Below, piece by piece: positions 8,123 through 15,175 of a DNA stretch of 64,000 bases. The translations under genes and the position numbers were made by a program. The notes below the pieces were generated by a model that saw only the letters and a list, made by a program, of their open reading frames with translations, ran no database searches and was not told where the DNA came from. The stretch's first letter is position 1; every line of letters starts with the position of its first letter. Location: NCBI RefSeq assembly GCF_000711875.1, contig NZ_JONM01000005.1, positions 186,001 through 250,000 on the forward strand, in the 5' to 3' direction. This DNA comes from Andreprevotia chitinilytica DSM 18519 (GTDB lineage Bacteria; Pseudomonadota; Gammaproteobacteria; Burkholderiales; Chitinibacteraceae).

Positions 8123-10384
8123 ATGAATGTTCGTAACGCTGGGGTGAGTGATCTCGCTCGTCAATTGTGCCGTTGCTTGTTGGGTTTGATGATTTGCTTC
8201 TGCTGTACGAGCGCATTTGCCGATTCATATAAAATTACACGGATTGGCTGTCGCTTTGGCAATATTGCTTCGCCGACCGTGGGTACGATTGGTGATCCAA
8301 TCGCGTTGACGCAACAGGCGGCTACTGCTTGCAATTTTGGCAACCCTCTTATGAACATGCAAGTTGGTTATAACTATTGTGAAACAAATAAACCGACTCC
8401 GATCAAATCGTATGGCTGTTCTGTTACCTTTGGCCAAAATGGCGACATGTCAATCGGAGATGTCGAATTTGAATATGACACCAGCTGCCCGGACGGCCAG
8501 TTCTTTGGCCCAGCCAGCCACATCTGCAAGCTGACTTGCCCTGCCGATAATTACCTGAGTATTGGCGGCAGCTGTAAACCAATTCCCCTCTGTCCGGCAA
8601 ATAGCAGTTGTGCACAACCCTATGATGCTGACGCTGAGCAGGGTGCCCCTAATATTTGCTCTGGTAATCCAATTAATACGGCTACTGGCAATAAGTTTCA
8701 GATCGAACCGGATCTCAATTGGGGGGGCGGTTTGACATTCCAACGCTTTTTCAATAGCAGCAACTTGACCGATTATGGTTTGGGCAAAGGCTGGCGGCAC
8801 AATTATATGCGTCGCATCGTGTTCGTGGCGCAAAGCCAATTTACTTACGTGCCTACGCCCGACGTGGATCCCGATTGGCAAGTTACTGTCATTGGGCCGC
8901 CGGCACGTTACTTGGTGGAGCGCGAAGATGGCAAAAGCTTTGCTTTTGGTTTGAATGGTCAGTCACTCGTACCGCAAAGTCGCAATCCGTACCAACTCAC
9001 GGTCACCAGCACTGGTTTTACCGTCTTTGACGGCATCAACACCGAAACTTATGACAGCAAGGGATACCTGACGCAGATTGCGTCACCCGGCGGTCGCATA
9101 ATCACGCTGGCTTATTATTGGGGCGTGCTAAGTAAGATCACCGACAATTTAGGCCATCAGCTCTATGTTGCTTCAAGTGACCAGTTTCATCTGACCAGTA
9201 TCCAAAGCGGTGGCAATACGACGAACTACGCGTTTGATACCACGGGACGCCTAACAACCGTCACTTACCCCGACGCCACTACCCGCCAATACACCTACGG
9301 CGACAGTAACAACCCTTATCTGCTGACTGGCATCATCGACGAAAACGCCGTTCGTTTCGCCACATGGGCCTATGACACGCAAGGCCGGGCTACGTCTTCG
9401 AAACATGCAGGAGATGTTGATTTGTTCTCGCTGGTTTTCGGCGTCGATCCGACTTCCGGGGCAAATACTACGACCGAAACTGACCCGCGCGGCTTTACGC
9501 GCACCTACTTCTTCCAACAGATTGCCAAGCAATGGCTGCTGACCGGCAAGAACCAACCCGGTGGTGCCGGTTGCAGCGCCGCCACCAATAGTCTCGGCTA
9601 CGACGTCAACGGCAATCCAGCCACCAGCACCGACTTCAACGGCAACCAGACCAAGTACGAATACGACCTCGTTCGCAATCTGGAGACCAAACGCACCGAA
9701 GCGGTGGGCAGTACCAAGAACGAACGCACCATTACCACCCAATGGCACTCCACCTTCCGCCTGCCGGTGCTGATCACCGAGCCGAACCGCACCACCAAGT
9801 TCGACTACGACACCAGCGGCAATCTGCTCACCAAAACCGTCACTGACACCGCGACCAAACAAGCCCGGGTCTGGAACTGGACCTACGGCAACTTCGGCCT
9901 CGTCGCCACTGCCACCGATCCAAACGGCAAGGTCACCAAATACACCTACGATGGCCAAGGCAATCTCAGCACCGTCACCAACGCGCTGAACCAGGTCACC
10001 ACGTTCACCAGCTACGACGCCAACGGCAACCTGCTGTCGCTGACCGATCCAAATAACGTCGTGACCGCGTTCACCTATGACCTGCGCAACCGCTTGCTCA
10101 CGCGCAAGACCGGCAACGACCTGACCAAGTTCGGCTATGACAACGCAGGCCAACTGCTCACCGTCACCCTGCCGGACAGCAGCAGCCTGAGTTACACCTA
10201 TGACAAAGCACACCGGCTGACGGACATTGCTGACAGTCGCGGCGGCAAGGTGCATTACATGCTGGATAACGCCGGCAACATCACGCAGGAAGATCGCAAC
10301 GACCCGAGCGGCACGCTGGCGACTGCACTGCAACAAGCGGCCACGCAACGCAACATCCCGCTGGCCTCGGCCCAGCCGCAATAA
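8123..10384 (+). CDS. RHS/YD-repeat protein, N-terminal half of a split RHS system
   Basis: 753 residues, with a Sec signal peptide ending near SAFA. ATG 8123 is preferred over the in-frame TTG at 8108 because AAGGCGG stands just before it. After a Cys-rich N-terminal region (about residues 25-175) comes a DUF6531-like RHS entry domain (CSGNPINTATGNKF, LTFQRFFNS, GKGWRHNY). A series of YD repeats follows, such as YTYDGQGNLSTVTNA. The protein stops at a linker, SAQPQ, without an RHS core-end or a toxin tip. The next gene begins 17 bp later and supplies the missing half. In usual RHS proteins both halves are one chain forming a beta-cocoon; the split arrangement is what the sequence shows, while assembly of the two chains is inference. 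Export by Sec rather than T6SS is suggested by the signal peptide and lack of a PAAR domain. Confidence 0.85.
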   Translation: MNVRNAGVSDLARQLCRCLLGLMICFCCTSAFADSYKITRIGCRFGNIASPTVGTIGDPIALTQQAATACNFGNPLMNMQVGYNYCETNKPTPIKSYGCSVTFGQNGDMSIGDVEFEYDTSCPDGQFFGPASHICKLTCPADNYLSIGGSCKPIPLCPANSSCAQPYDADAEQGAPNICSGNPINTATGNKFQIEPDLNWGGGLTFQRFFNSSNLTDYGLGKGWRHNYMRRIVFVAQSQFTYVPTPDVDPDWQVTVIGPPARYLVEREDGKSFAFGLNGQSLVPQSRNPYQLTVTSTGFTVFDGINTETYDSKGYLTQIASPGGRIITLAYYWGVLSKITDNLGHQLYVASSDQFHLTSIQSGGNTTNYAFDTTGRLTTVTYPDATTRQYTYGDSNNPYLLTGIIDENAVRFATWAYDTQGRATSSKHAGDVDLFSLVFGVDPTSGANTTTETDPRGFTRTYFFQQIAKQWLLTGKNQPGGAGCSAATNSLGYDVNGNPATSTDFNGNQTKYEYDLVRNLETKRTEAVGSTKNERTITTQWHSTFRLPVLITEPNRTTKFDYDTSGNLLTKTVTDTATKQARVWNWTYGNFGLVATATDPNGKVTKYTYDGQGNLSTVTNALNQVTTFTSYDANGNLLSLTDPNNVVTAFTYDLRNRLLTRKTGNDLTKFGYDNAGQLLTVTLPDSSSLSYTYDKAHRLTDIADSRGGKVHYMLDNAGNITQEDRNDPSGTLATALQQAATQRNIPLASAQPQ

Positions 10385-10401
10385 CGAGCCGAGCGCGATC
10401 A

Positions 10402-12960
10402 ATGAACAAGAATCTCTCCATGAAAACGCAACAATTCGGCCGCACCACGCTCACGGCATTGCTGACCGGGCTGCTGGTGGGCGTTCCCGCCTACTTGGCC
10501 TTCCCCAATGCTGCGCCCCACGCACTGGCCGCAGCCACACCGACGGCAACGCCCACGCCAGCCCCAGTATCGAGCGCGGCCGTGATGTCGATGATGCTCA
10601 GCATCATTCAGGGTGAGCCGACACCCACCCCAACACCGACCCCCACTCCAACACCAGTTCCCACCCCCACCCCCGCGCCGGTTCCTGCTCCATCCCCAAC
10701 CGCCACGCCGACGCCTGCACCCACCGCCACCCCGATCCCCAGCCCGACGCCAACTCCCGCGCCGACCCTGCTGCCGATCGCCCCGGTCGCCGTGCCGGCC
10801 CACGTCAGCCTCGTCACCACCCAATACGCTTACGACGCCCTCGGCCGGCTGCAGACCATTACCGATGGCAAGGGCAACCAGTCCAAGTTCGAATACGACG
10901 CCGACGGCAATCGCACCAAGCGTACTGATGCGTGGAACCACGTCACCCAATACAGCTACGACGAGCTGAACCGGCTCGCCACGCTCACCGACCCGAACGG
11001 TAAGGTCACCACCTTCGGCTACGACGCCAACGACCATCTGGTCAGCGTCAAAGACCCGAACGGCTATTCCACCACCTATACCTACGACGGCCTCGACAAC
11101 CTGCTCACGCTGGTCAGCCCGGATACCGGCACCACCACCTACACGCCGGATACCGCCGGCAACGTCCTGACCAGAAAAGACGCCCGCAACAAAACCGCCA
11201 CCTACGGCTACGATGCGCTCGGCCGTGTGACCAGCAGCGACTATGGCGATCAGCAGCTCGGCTTTACCTATGACACCGCCGCCAACGGCATCGGCAAACT
11301 CGCCACCTTCAGCGATGCCGATGGCAGCACCAGCTATGGCTACGACACTCTTGGCCATGTCACCCAAGTCAGTCGAGTCAGCGGCACGCTCACGCAAAGC
11401 GTCGGCTACGGCTGGGGCGCGGGCAACCGGCTCAACCAGATCACCTACCCATCCGGTTTGACGGTCGGCTATACGTGGAGCAACGGCGCAATTAGCGCTG
11501 TGCAGGTCAAAGGCCAACCGCTCGCCAGCAATATCAACTGGTCCACCAATATCGGCGCATACAGTTGGGATTGGACTAACGGCCAGAAATGGGCTCGCGC
11601 CGGCGACAAAACCGGCCGCATCGCCGGCCTCGCGCTCGGCGATACCGTGCGCCTGCATGGCTACGATCAGGTCGGAAACCTGCTCACCCTCATCGATCCG
11701 GTGCACGACAGCAGCGCCAGCCAAACCTTCGGCTATGACGCGCTGGACCGGCTCACCTCCGCTAGCAGCGGCGTCAGCAACTACGCCTACGACCCCAACG
11801 GCAACCGCAACTCATTCGTGAGCGTCAGCAGCAACAACACCTACAACTACGACACCGGCAACCACAGCAACAAGCTGCTCAGCATCACCGGCACCAACGC
11901 CACCAACTACCAATACGACGCAGCCGGCAACCAGACCCAAGCTGGCACCATCACCAGTGTCTACAACAACGCCGGCCGGCTGACCCAAGCCACCGTCGGC
12001 ACGCTCGCCACCCAATACCGCTACAACGCGATTGGCCAGCGGCTGCAGAAGAGCAACGCCAACGGCACCACCCGCTTTGTCTACGACGAAGCCGGCCACC
12101 TGCTGGGCGAATACGACGCCACCGGCAAGGCGATTCAGGAAACCGTCTGGCTCGGCGACACCCCCATCGCCGTGGTCAAACCCAACGGCGCCAGCAGCAA
12201 GACCTACTACGTCTGGGCCGACCACCTCGGCACGCCACGGCAGATCACCGATTCAGTGAGCAATGCACTGGTCTGGCGCTGGGATGGCGAGGCGTTTGGC
12301 AATAGCCTGCCGGATCAAGACCCTAATGGAACCGGCACGGCGTTTGCCTATAACTTGCGCTTTCCGGGGCAGTATTTCGATGCGGAGACGGGGCATAGCT
12401 ATAACTATTTCCGGGATTATGATTCGGCGACGGGGCGGTATGCGGAGAGTGATCCGATTGGGTTGGCTGGGGGGAGTAATTCGACGTATGCGTATGTGAA
12501 TGGGAATCCATTGATCGGCACGGATTCGCTAGGGCTAGATACCTATGTAGTGAATCGCGATTTATCTGCCATTGGTAACTCTGCACGATCACGTGATAAT
12601 CCTATAACTCATACATTTACGGCTGTTACTAACTCGGATGGGTCAATCACAACCTTCAGCTGGGGTAATCAGGCGAATTTAAGGGGTTGGAATGTGAATC
12701 AAGACATTGATTTAAAAACGGCGTCCGAAGCTATTAAGGCTGGGCTGGCCGAGAAGGTTGGTGGATCAGATCTTGATTCGTATGTCCGGCAAGCCTTTAG
12801 TGCACTTAATCAGAAAATATATGAACATGCAAATTGGGTTGTGACCAACAATTGCAAAATGGAAACCAAAAACTTGCTCGATAAGGCAAGAGACCTTCAG
12901 AGTCTGCGATACACGCAGCCAGTGGGTACAGCTCCAGGCTGGGCGTCACTGTTTAAATAA
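10402..12960 (+). CDS. RHS core protein with Pro/Thr linker and C-terminal toxin-like tip
   Basis: 852 residues. It has its own signal peptide (about residues 1-45), then a low-complexity Pro-Thr/Ala linker (about 46-130) and YD repeats from YAYDALGRLQTI onward. The RHS core-end follows: WADHLGTPRQIT, the FPGQYFDAETG segment, YNYFRDYDSATGRY, ESDPIGL and NGNPL. The core closes at DSLGL, where most relatives have DPxGL, the site tied to self-cleavage of the tip. The variable tip is residues 713-852, encoded by AT-richer DNA. It holds HTF with His737, SWGN and NNC with Cys818. A His-then-Cys order with an Asn before the Cys recalls permuted NlpC/P60 (LRAT/YaeF-like) enzymes; that is inference. 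A small membrane protein follows at once and is the likely immunity partner. Confidence 0.85.
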   Translation: MNKNLSMKTQQFGRTTLTALLTGLLVGVPAYLAFPNAAPHALAAATPTATPTPAPVSSAAVMSMMLSIIQGEPTPTPTPTPTPTPVPTPTPAPVPAPSPTATPTPAPTATPIPSPTPTPAPTLLPIAPVAVPAHVSLVTTQYAYDALGRLQTITDGKGNQSKFEYDADGNRTKRTDAWNHVTQYSYDELNRLATLTDPNGKVTTFGYDANDHLVSVKDPNGYSTTYTYDGLDNLLTLVSPDTGTTTYTPDTAGNVLTRKDARNKTATYGYDALGRVTSSDYGDQQLGFTYDTAANGIGKLATFSDADGSTSYGYDTLGHVTQVSRVSGTLTQSVGYGWGAGNRLNQITYPSGLTVGYTWSNGAISAVQVKGQPLASNINWSTNIGAYSWDWTNGQKWARAGDKTGRIAGLALGDTVRLHGYDQVGNLLTLIDPVHDSSASQTFGYDALDRLTSASSGVSNYAYDPNGNRNSFVSVSSNNTYNYDTGNHSNKLLSITGTNATNYQYDAAGNQTQAGTITSVYNNAGRLTQATVGTLATQYRYNAIGQRLQKSNANGTTRFVYDEAGHLLGEYDATGKAIQETVWLGDTPIAVVKPNGASSKTYYVWADHLGTPRQITDSVSNALVWRWDGEAFGNSLPDQDPNGTGTAFAYNLRFPGQYFDAETGHSYNYFRDYDSATGRYAESDPIGLAGGSNSTYAYVNGNPLIGTDSLGLDTYVVNRDLSAIGNSARSRDNPITHTFTAVTNSDGSITTFSWGNQANLRGWNVNQDIDLKTASEAIKAGLAEKVGGSDLDSYVRQAFSALNQKIYEHANWVVTNNCKMETKNLLDKARDLQSLRYTQPVGTAPGWASLFK

Positions 12961-12972
12961 AGAAAATTGACG

Positions 12973-13275
12973 ATGTCTCTATGGATTAAGAACACTATTA
13001 ATGCTGCGATTACAATATTAGTCGCGACGATTTTTTTGGTTTTTATTCATGTTTGGAAAAACTCTACTTCAGGAGTTTGGTTGAAGTCATTCCCATTTCT
13101 GTATGTGGGCTTGGTGTTTGTTGCAATATTTACTTGTGTTTATGCTTGGAGAAAGTTGCTTGTAAACCAGCGCTGCGTTTGGCGCGTTATGGGAAGTGTT
13201 TTTTATTCGGCGATTGTTGTCTTGCTTGTGTTGTATCTCTTTTTGTTTGTGGTTTTAAATACATTCGGCTCATAG
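12973..13275 (+). CDS. small membrane protein, putative immunity protein for the RHS tip
   Basis: 100 residues with three predicted membrane helices (about 10-27, 40-58 and 70-95) and little else. It starts 12 bp after the RHS stop; ATG 12973 is preferred over an in-frame TTG at 12967. Its DNA is strongly AT-rich compared with the RHS core, matching the toxin tip, as expected for a toxin-immunity cassette exchanged as a unit. A membrane location would suit a toxin that acts in the periplasm or on lipids or cell wall. No known immunity family is recognised; the role rests on position and size. Confidence 0.65.
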   Translation: MSLWIKNTINAAITILVATIFLVFIHVWKNSTSGVWLKSFPFLYVGLVFVAIFTCVYAWRKLLVNQRCVWRVMGSVFYSAIVVLLVLYLFLFVVLNTFGS

Positions 13276-13287
13276 CCATGAAGCCAT

Positions 13288-13373
13288 GTAGGGCGGGTCG
13301 TTTGACCCGCGCGGGCAATGCGTCTCTTGCTCGCTGAATTCGCGGGTTACGCCTCGCGGCTAACCCGCGCTAC
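13288..13373. repeat. interspersed inverted repeat, family C copy 2
   Basis: GTAGGGCGGGTCGTTTGACC...TAACCCGCGCTAC, nearly the same as 7040-7125. It separates the immunity candidate from an orphan toxin remnant. Confidence 0.8.
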
Positions 13374-13568
13374 ATGGCTGCGAAGCTTGACAAAAAACGG
13401 GCGCAACTTTACGCGGATCAACACGATCTTTATAACAATCACTACCACATTGGCTCCAATCCAGACTCCAAAATAGCCACTTTTGAAGGGCATGTTGATC
13501 AAATTATTGCTTTGCAACGTGGTTTGGATAGGGCAATAAAAGAGGCGAAAGATGCTGGATGTTTATGA
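13374..13568 (+). pseudogene. orphan C-terminal fragment of an RHS/polymorphic toxin
   Basis: A 64-codon frame starting in the ATG that ends repeat C2. The sequence KRAQLYADQHDLYNNHYHI, then FEGHVDQIIALQRGLDRAI and a C-terminal DAGCL, resembles the extreme C-terminus of a polymorphic toxin rather than a complete protein. It follows an RHS tip and immunity pair and precedes another small gene that looks like an immunity protein, the usual order of displaced (orphan) toxin-tip cassettes. There is no good ribosome site. It could alternatively be a small independent gene. Confidence 0.45.
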
Positions 13569-13617
13569 TGTTAGTTCCAGTTGTGTCGGCATGAAGAAAG
13601 TTGGATAGAGGCCTTCA

Positions 13618-13926
13618 ATGGTGGAAATCATAACGGAAGAATTGCTTGCCCAGATCTTGGATCTCCTTGAGGGTGAGTCATTTCGAAAGGCTTCGATTAC
13701 TTTCGAAGTCCAAGATGAAGGCCAGTGCGTCTTAATTTATATTCCAATTGATGCTTTGCCGGAAACGGAGTTGTTGTCAACTTTCAAAAGAGTTGCGTGT
13801 CGATTGAATAATTTAGTGCCCAGTCGTAAGGACGACTATTCTTGGTATGCGTTGTTTACTCGATCAGGGGAAATTGTTGAAAGTTATTTTGGTGGGGATG
13901 CAAGCTCGCCAAATTCAGGATTGTAG
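13618..13926 (+). CDS. putative immunity protein (orphan cassette)
   Basis: 102 residues, acidic, no signal peptide or membrane segment. ATG 13618 follows AGAGG by seven bases. The beta-rich middle (SITFEVQDEGQCVLIYIP) and the C-terminal SWYALFTRSGEIVESYFGG are typical of compact cytoplasmic immunity proteins, but no family is assigned with confidence. AT-rich DNA and its place after an orphan toxin tail support the immunity role, which remains inference. Confidence 0.55.
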   Translation: MVEIITEELLAQILDLLEGESFRKASITFEVQDEGQCVLIYIPIDALPETELLSTFKRVACRLNNLVPSRKDDYSWYALFTRSGEIVESYFGGDASSPNSGL

Positions 13927-13982
13927 ATGCCTGAGCCAGGCAGCCCAACATTTGCCGCACACATTGCCACCGGGGGGCATTG

Positions 13983-14041
13983 TTGGGCTTCGCTGCGCTC
14001 TGCGCCAACCTACCAAAGCCAGCAAAAAGGCCAGCGTTTTT
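13983..14041. repeat. direct repeat flanking the C4-like cassette, left copy
   Basis: The segment GTTGGGCTTCGCTGCGCTCT through AAGGCCAGCGTTTT recurs with few changes at 15003-15064, in the same orientation. The two copies bracket the small-gene cassette at 14082-14890. Confidence 0.8.
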
Positions 14042-14057
14042 AAAACGCCGGCCTTTT
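14025..14057. terminator. bidirectional hairpin terminator
   Basis: AAAAGGCCAGCGTTTT and AAAACGCCGGCCTTTT pair over 16 bp with one mismatch. A/T runs on both sides allow termination from either strand: the immunity gene on plus and the small-gene cassette on minus. Confidence 0.65.
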
Positions 14058-14081
14058 GCCATCAAATCCGCCAATTGGCCC

Positions 14082-14357
14082 CTAACGCCGATCCGTCATC
14101 CGATTCACGGAGCGCGGCACATTGAGCCGATCCAAGGTGTCAGCGCGGGACATATCCAGTGCGAAATGCCATTCCTCTGACAAATACGCCCCGATCTTCG
14201 CCAGATGATGCAGATCAGATTCCGGCTCGGCGATGCCGACCATTGCGCGGAACACACTCCCTAATTGGGCAATGCGATCCAGACCAAGATCGGCAATGTC
14301 GTTGAAGTCATTGATGGTCAGTTTGGGTGGGGTAGGGCAGCGATGAAGGTCAGCCAT
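14082..14357 (-). CDS. small protein of unknown function, second gene of C4-controlled cassette
   Basis: 91 residues. The start at 14357 (MADLHRC) has GGAGG just upstream; the open frame extends seven codons further but without a ribosome site. It contains NDFNDIADLGLDRIAQLGSV and LAKIGAYLSEEWHFALD, helical and soluble, with no signal peptide. It overlaps the gene before it by 8 bp, so the two are surely cotranslated. Function unknown. Its place behind a C4-like antisense RNA recalls the immI operons of P1/P7-like phages, but it does not look like Ant antirepressor. Confidence 0.75.
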   Translation of the reverse strand: MADLHRCPTPPKLTINDFNDIADLGLDRIAQLGSVFRAMVGIAEPESDLHHLAKIGAYLSEEWHFALDMSRADTLDRLNVPRSVNRMTDRR

Positions 14358-14619
14358 GACGACCTCCGCTGTGCGCATAAGGCGTGCGGAGTGAAGTGGT
14401 TAGGCGATCGGAGGGTGGCGGTAGCGTTTGCATCGCCGCGTGATGTCGCTCTGCCAGTCGGCGGCCGTCGCGCGCCAATTGGTAGCCGACGCTGCGCTGG
14501 TCGATCAGGGATGTGAGGATGGTAAAAATCTGATCCAGCTCCGCAAAGCCATCGCGAGCTTGGGCGATGAGGTGGCCGGGGTCGGGCGGGGCGGGGGTGG
14601 AGTGTTGGGAAATGGGCAT
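14350..14619 (-). CDS. small protein of unknown function, first gene of C4-controlled cassette
   Basis: 89 residues starting at MPISQHSTP, preceded by a very strong GAGGAGG ribosome site. The upstream extension of this frame covers the structured RNA leader and is not coding. The centre (PGHLIAQARDGFAELDQIFTI...LIDQRSVGYQLARDG) is helical; the Pro-rich ends look flexible. The stop overlaps the next gene start by 8 bp. The function is not recognised. Both genes are expected to depend on the C4-like RNA at 14685-14852 and the promoter at 14861-14890. Confidence 0.75.
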   Translation of the reverse strand: MPISQHSTPAPPDPGHLIAQARDGFAELDQIFTILTSLIDQRSVGYQLARDGRRLAERHHAAMQTLPPPSDRLTTSLRTPYAHSGGRHG

Positions 14620-14684
14620 GGGAGCCTCCTCTATTTGCGGATTAACCCGCCGCTTCGCTGCTAAACGAAGGTGGCGGGCGCAAG

Positions 14685-14852
14685 GACGGGTTAGCAGACC
14701 GGAATAGAGGAACCGGCGCACCCGAAGGTGCCCCCTCCTTGCTCCGCCATTGAGGACGTACCAAGGATGTTGCGGACGAAAATAAACCGCTTCGCAGCGG
14801 TTGTCCGCCTCTAATTCCGGGCTGCTAAACCCGATCACGTCATCAAACGTGA
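14685..14852 (-). ncRNA. C4-type antisense RNA leader
   Basis: Read on the minus strand, the leader has GGGTTTAGCAGCCCGG (14818-14833), a hairpin-containing element GGAGGGGGCACC-TTCG-GGTGCGCCGGTTCC (14709-14738) and CCGGTCTGCTAACCC (14688-14702). This order and these words match what I recall of the C4 antisense RNA family of phages P1 and P7, where the processed RNA pairs with the downstream ribosome-site region of the same transcript. Another hairpin (CCCGCC...GGCGGG with a TTCG/CGAA stem) sits just before the first gene. The family call is from memory of the motif; RNA ends are approximate. Confidence 0.7.
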
Positions 14853-14860
14853 CAAGGTGG

Positions 14861-14890
14861 AGTATCCCCAACCGTTACCAATCCGGTCAA
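14861..14890 (-). promoter_or_regulatory. sigma70 promoter of the C4-like cassette
   Basis: On the minus strand TTGACC (14890-14885) and GATACT (14866-14861) are 18 bp apart, a near-consensus sigma70 promoter. Its start point would fall at the beginning of the C4-like RNA. Confidence 0.75.
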
Positions 14891-15002
14891 GAACGCCAGC
14901 CCGAAAAAACCACTGCGCGCGGCAGGATACGCCGTTGTCATTGGGTTGTTAACAAGGGCGTGGCTGCCCAACACTGGCCGTGACATTACTGATGGGCATA
15001 TC

Positions 15003-15064
15003 GTTGGGCTTCGCCGCGCTCTGTGCCAACCTACCAAGGCCAGCAAAAAAGCCAGCATGTTTTT
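15003..15064. repeat. direct repeat flanking the C4-like cassette, right copy
   Basis: GTTGGGCTTCGCCGCGCTCT through AAAAAAGCCAGCATGTTTTT, the counterpart of 13983-14041. Confidence 0.8.
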
Positions 15065-15132
15065 GGGTCAGGTCTTGCATTGCAATATTTTGCTGGTGTG
15101 TGAATGGAGTGTCACAATGCAAGACCTGACCC
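15065..15132. mobile_element. palindromic mini-element with 18-bp perfect inverted repeats
   Basis: GGGTCAGGTCTTGCATTG (15065-15082) and its exact complement CAATGCAAGACCTGACCC (15115-15132) enclose 32 bp. This AATGCAAGACCTGACCC word is familiar as the end sequence of short palindromic elements linked to IS200-like/RAYT transposases; no transposase is present here, so it would be non-autonomous. Confidence 0.7.
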
Positions 15133-15175
15133 CATCTGTGTTCCTAAACAACGCTGACCACAAAAAAAGCAAGCC

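Noticed and set aside
10385-10401. A frameshift that splits one RHS gene into two
   Set aside because: The second gene begins with its own signal peptide and a Pro/Thr linker that are not part of a normal RHS chain, so restoring one frame would not give a standard protein.
10620-10800. Regular short repeats that could suggest a CRISPR or minisatellite
   Set aside because: They encode the in-frame Pro/Thr/Ala linker of the second RHS protein; unit lengths are 6-12 bp with no spacers.
14620-14871. 84-codon N-terminal extension of the first C4-cassette gene
   Set aside because: It covers the structured RNA leader, and the strong GAGGAGG ribosome site points to the ATG at 14619.
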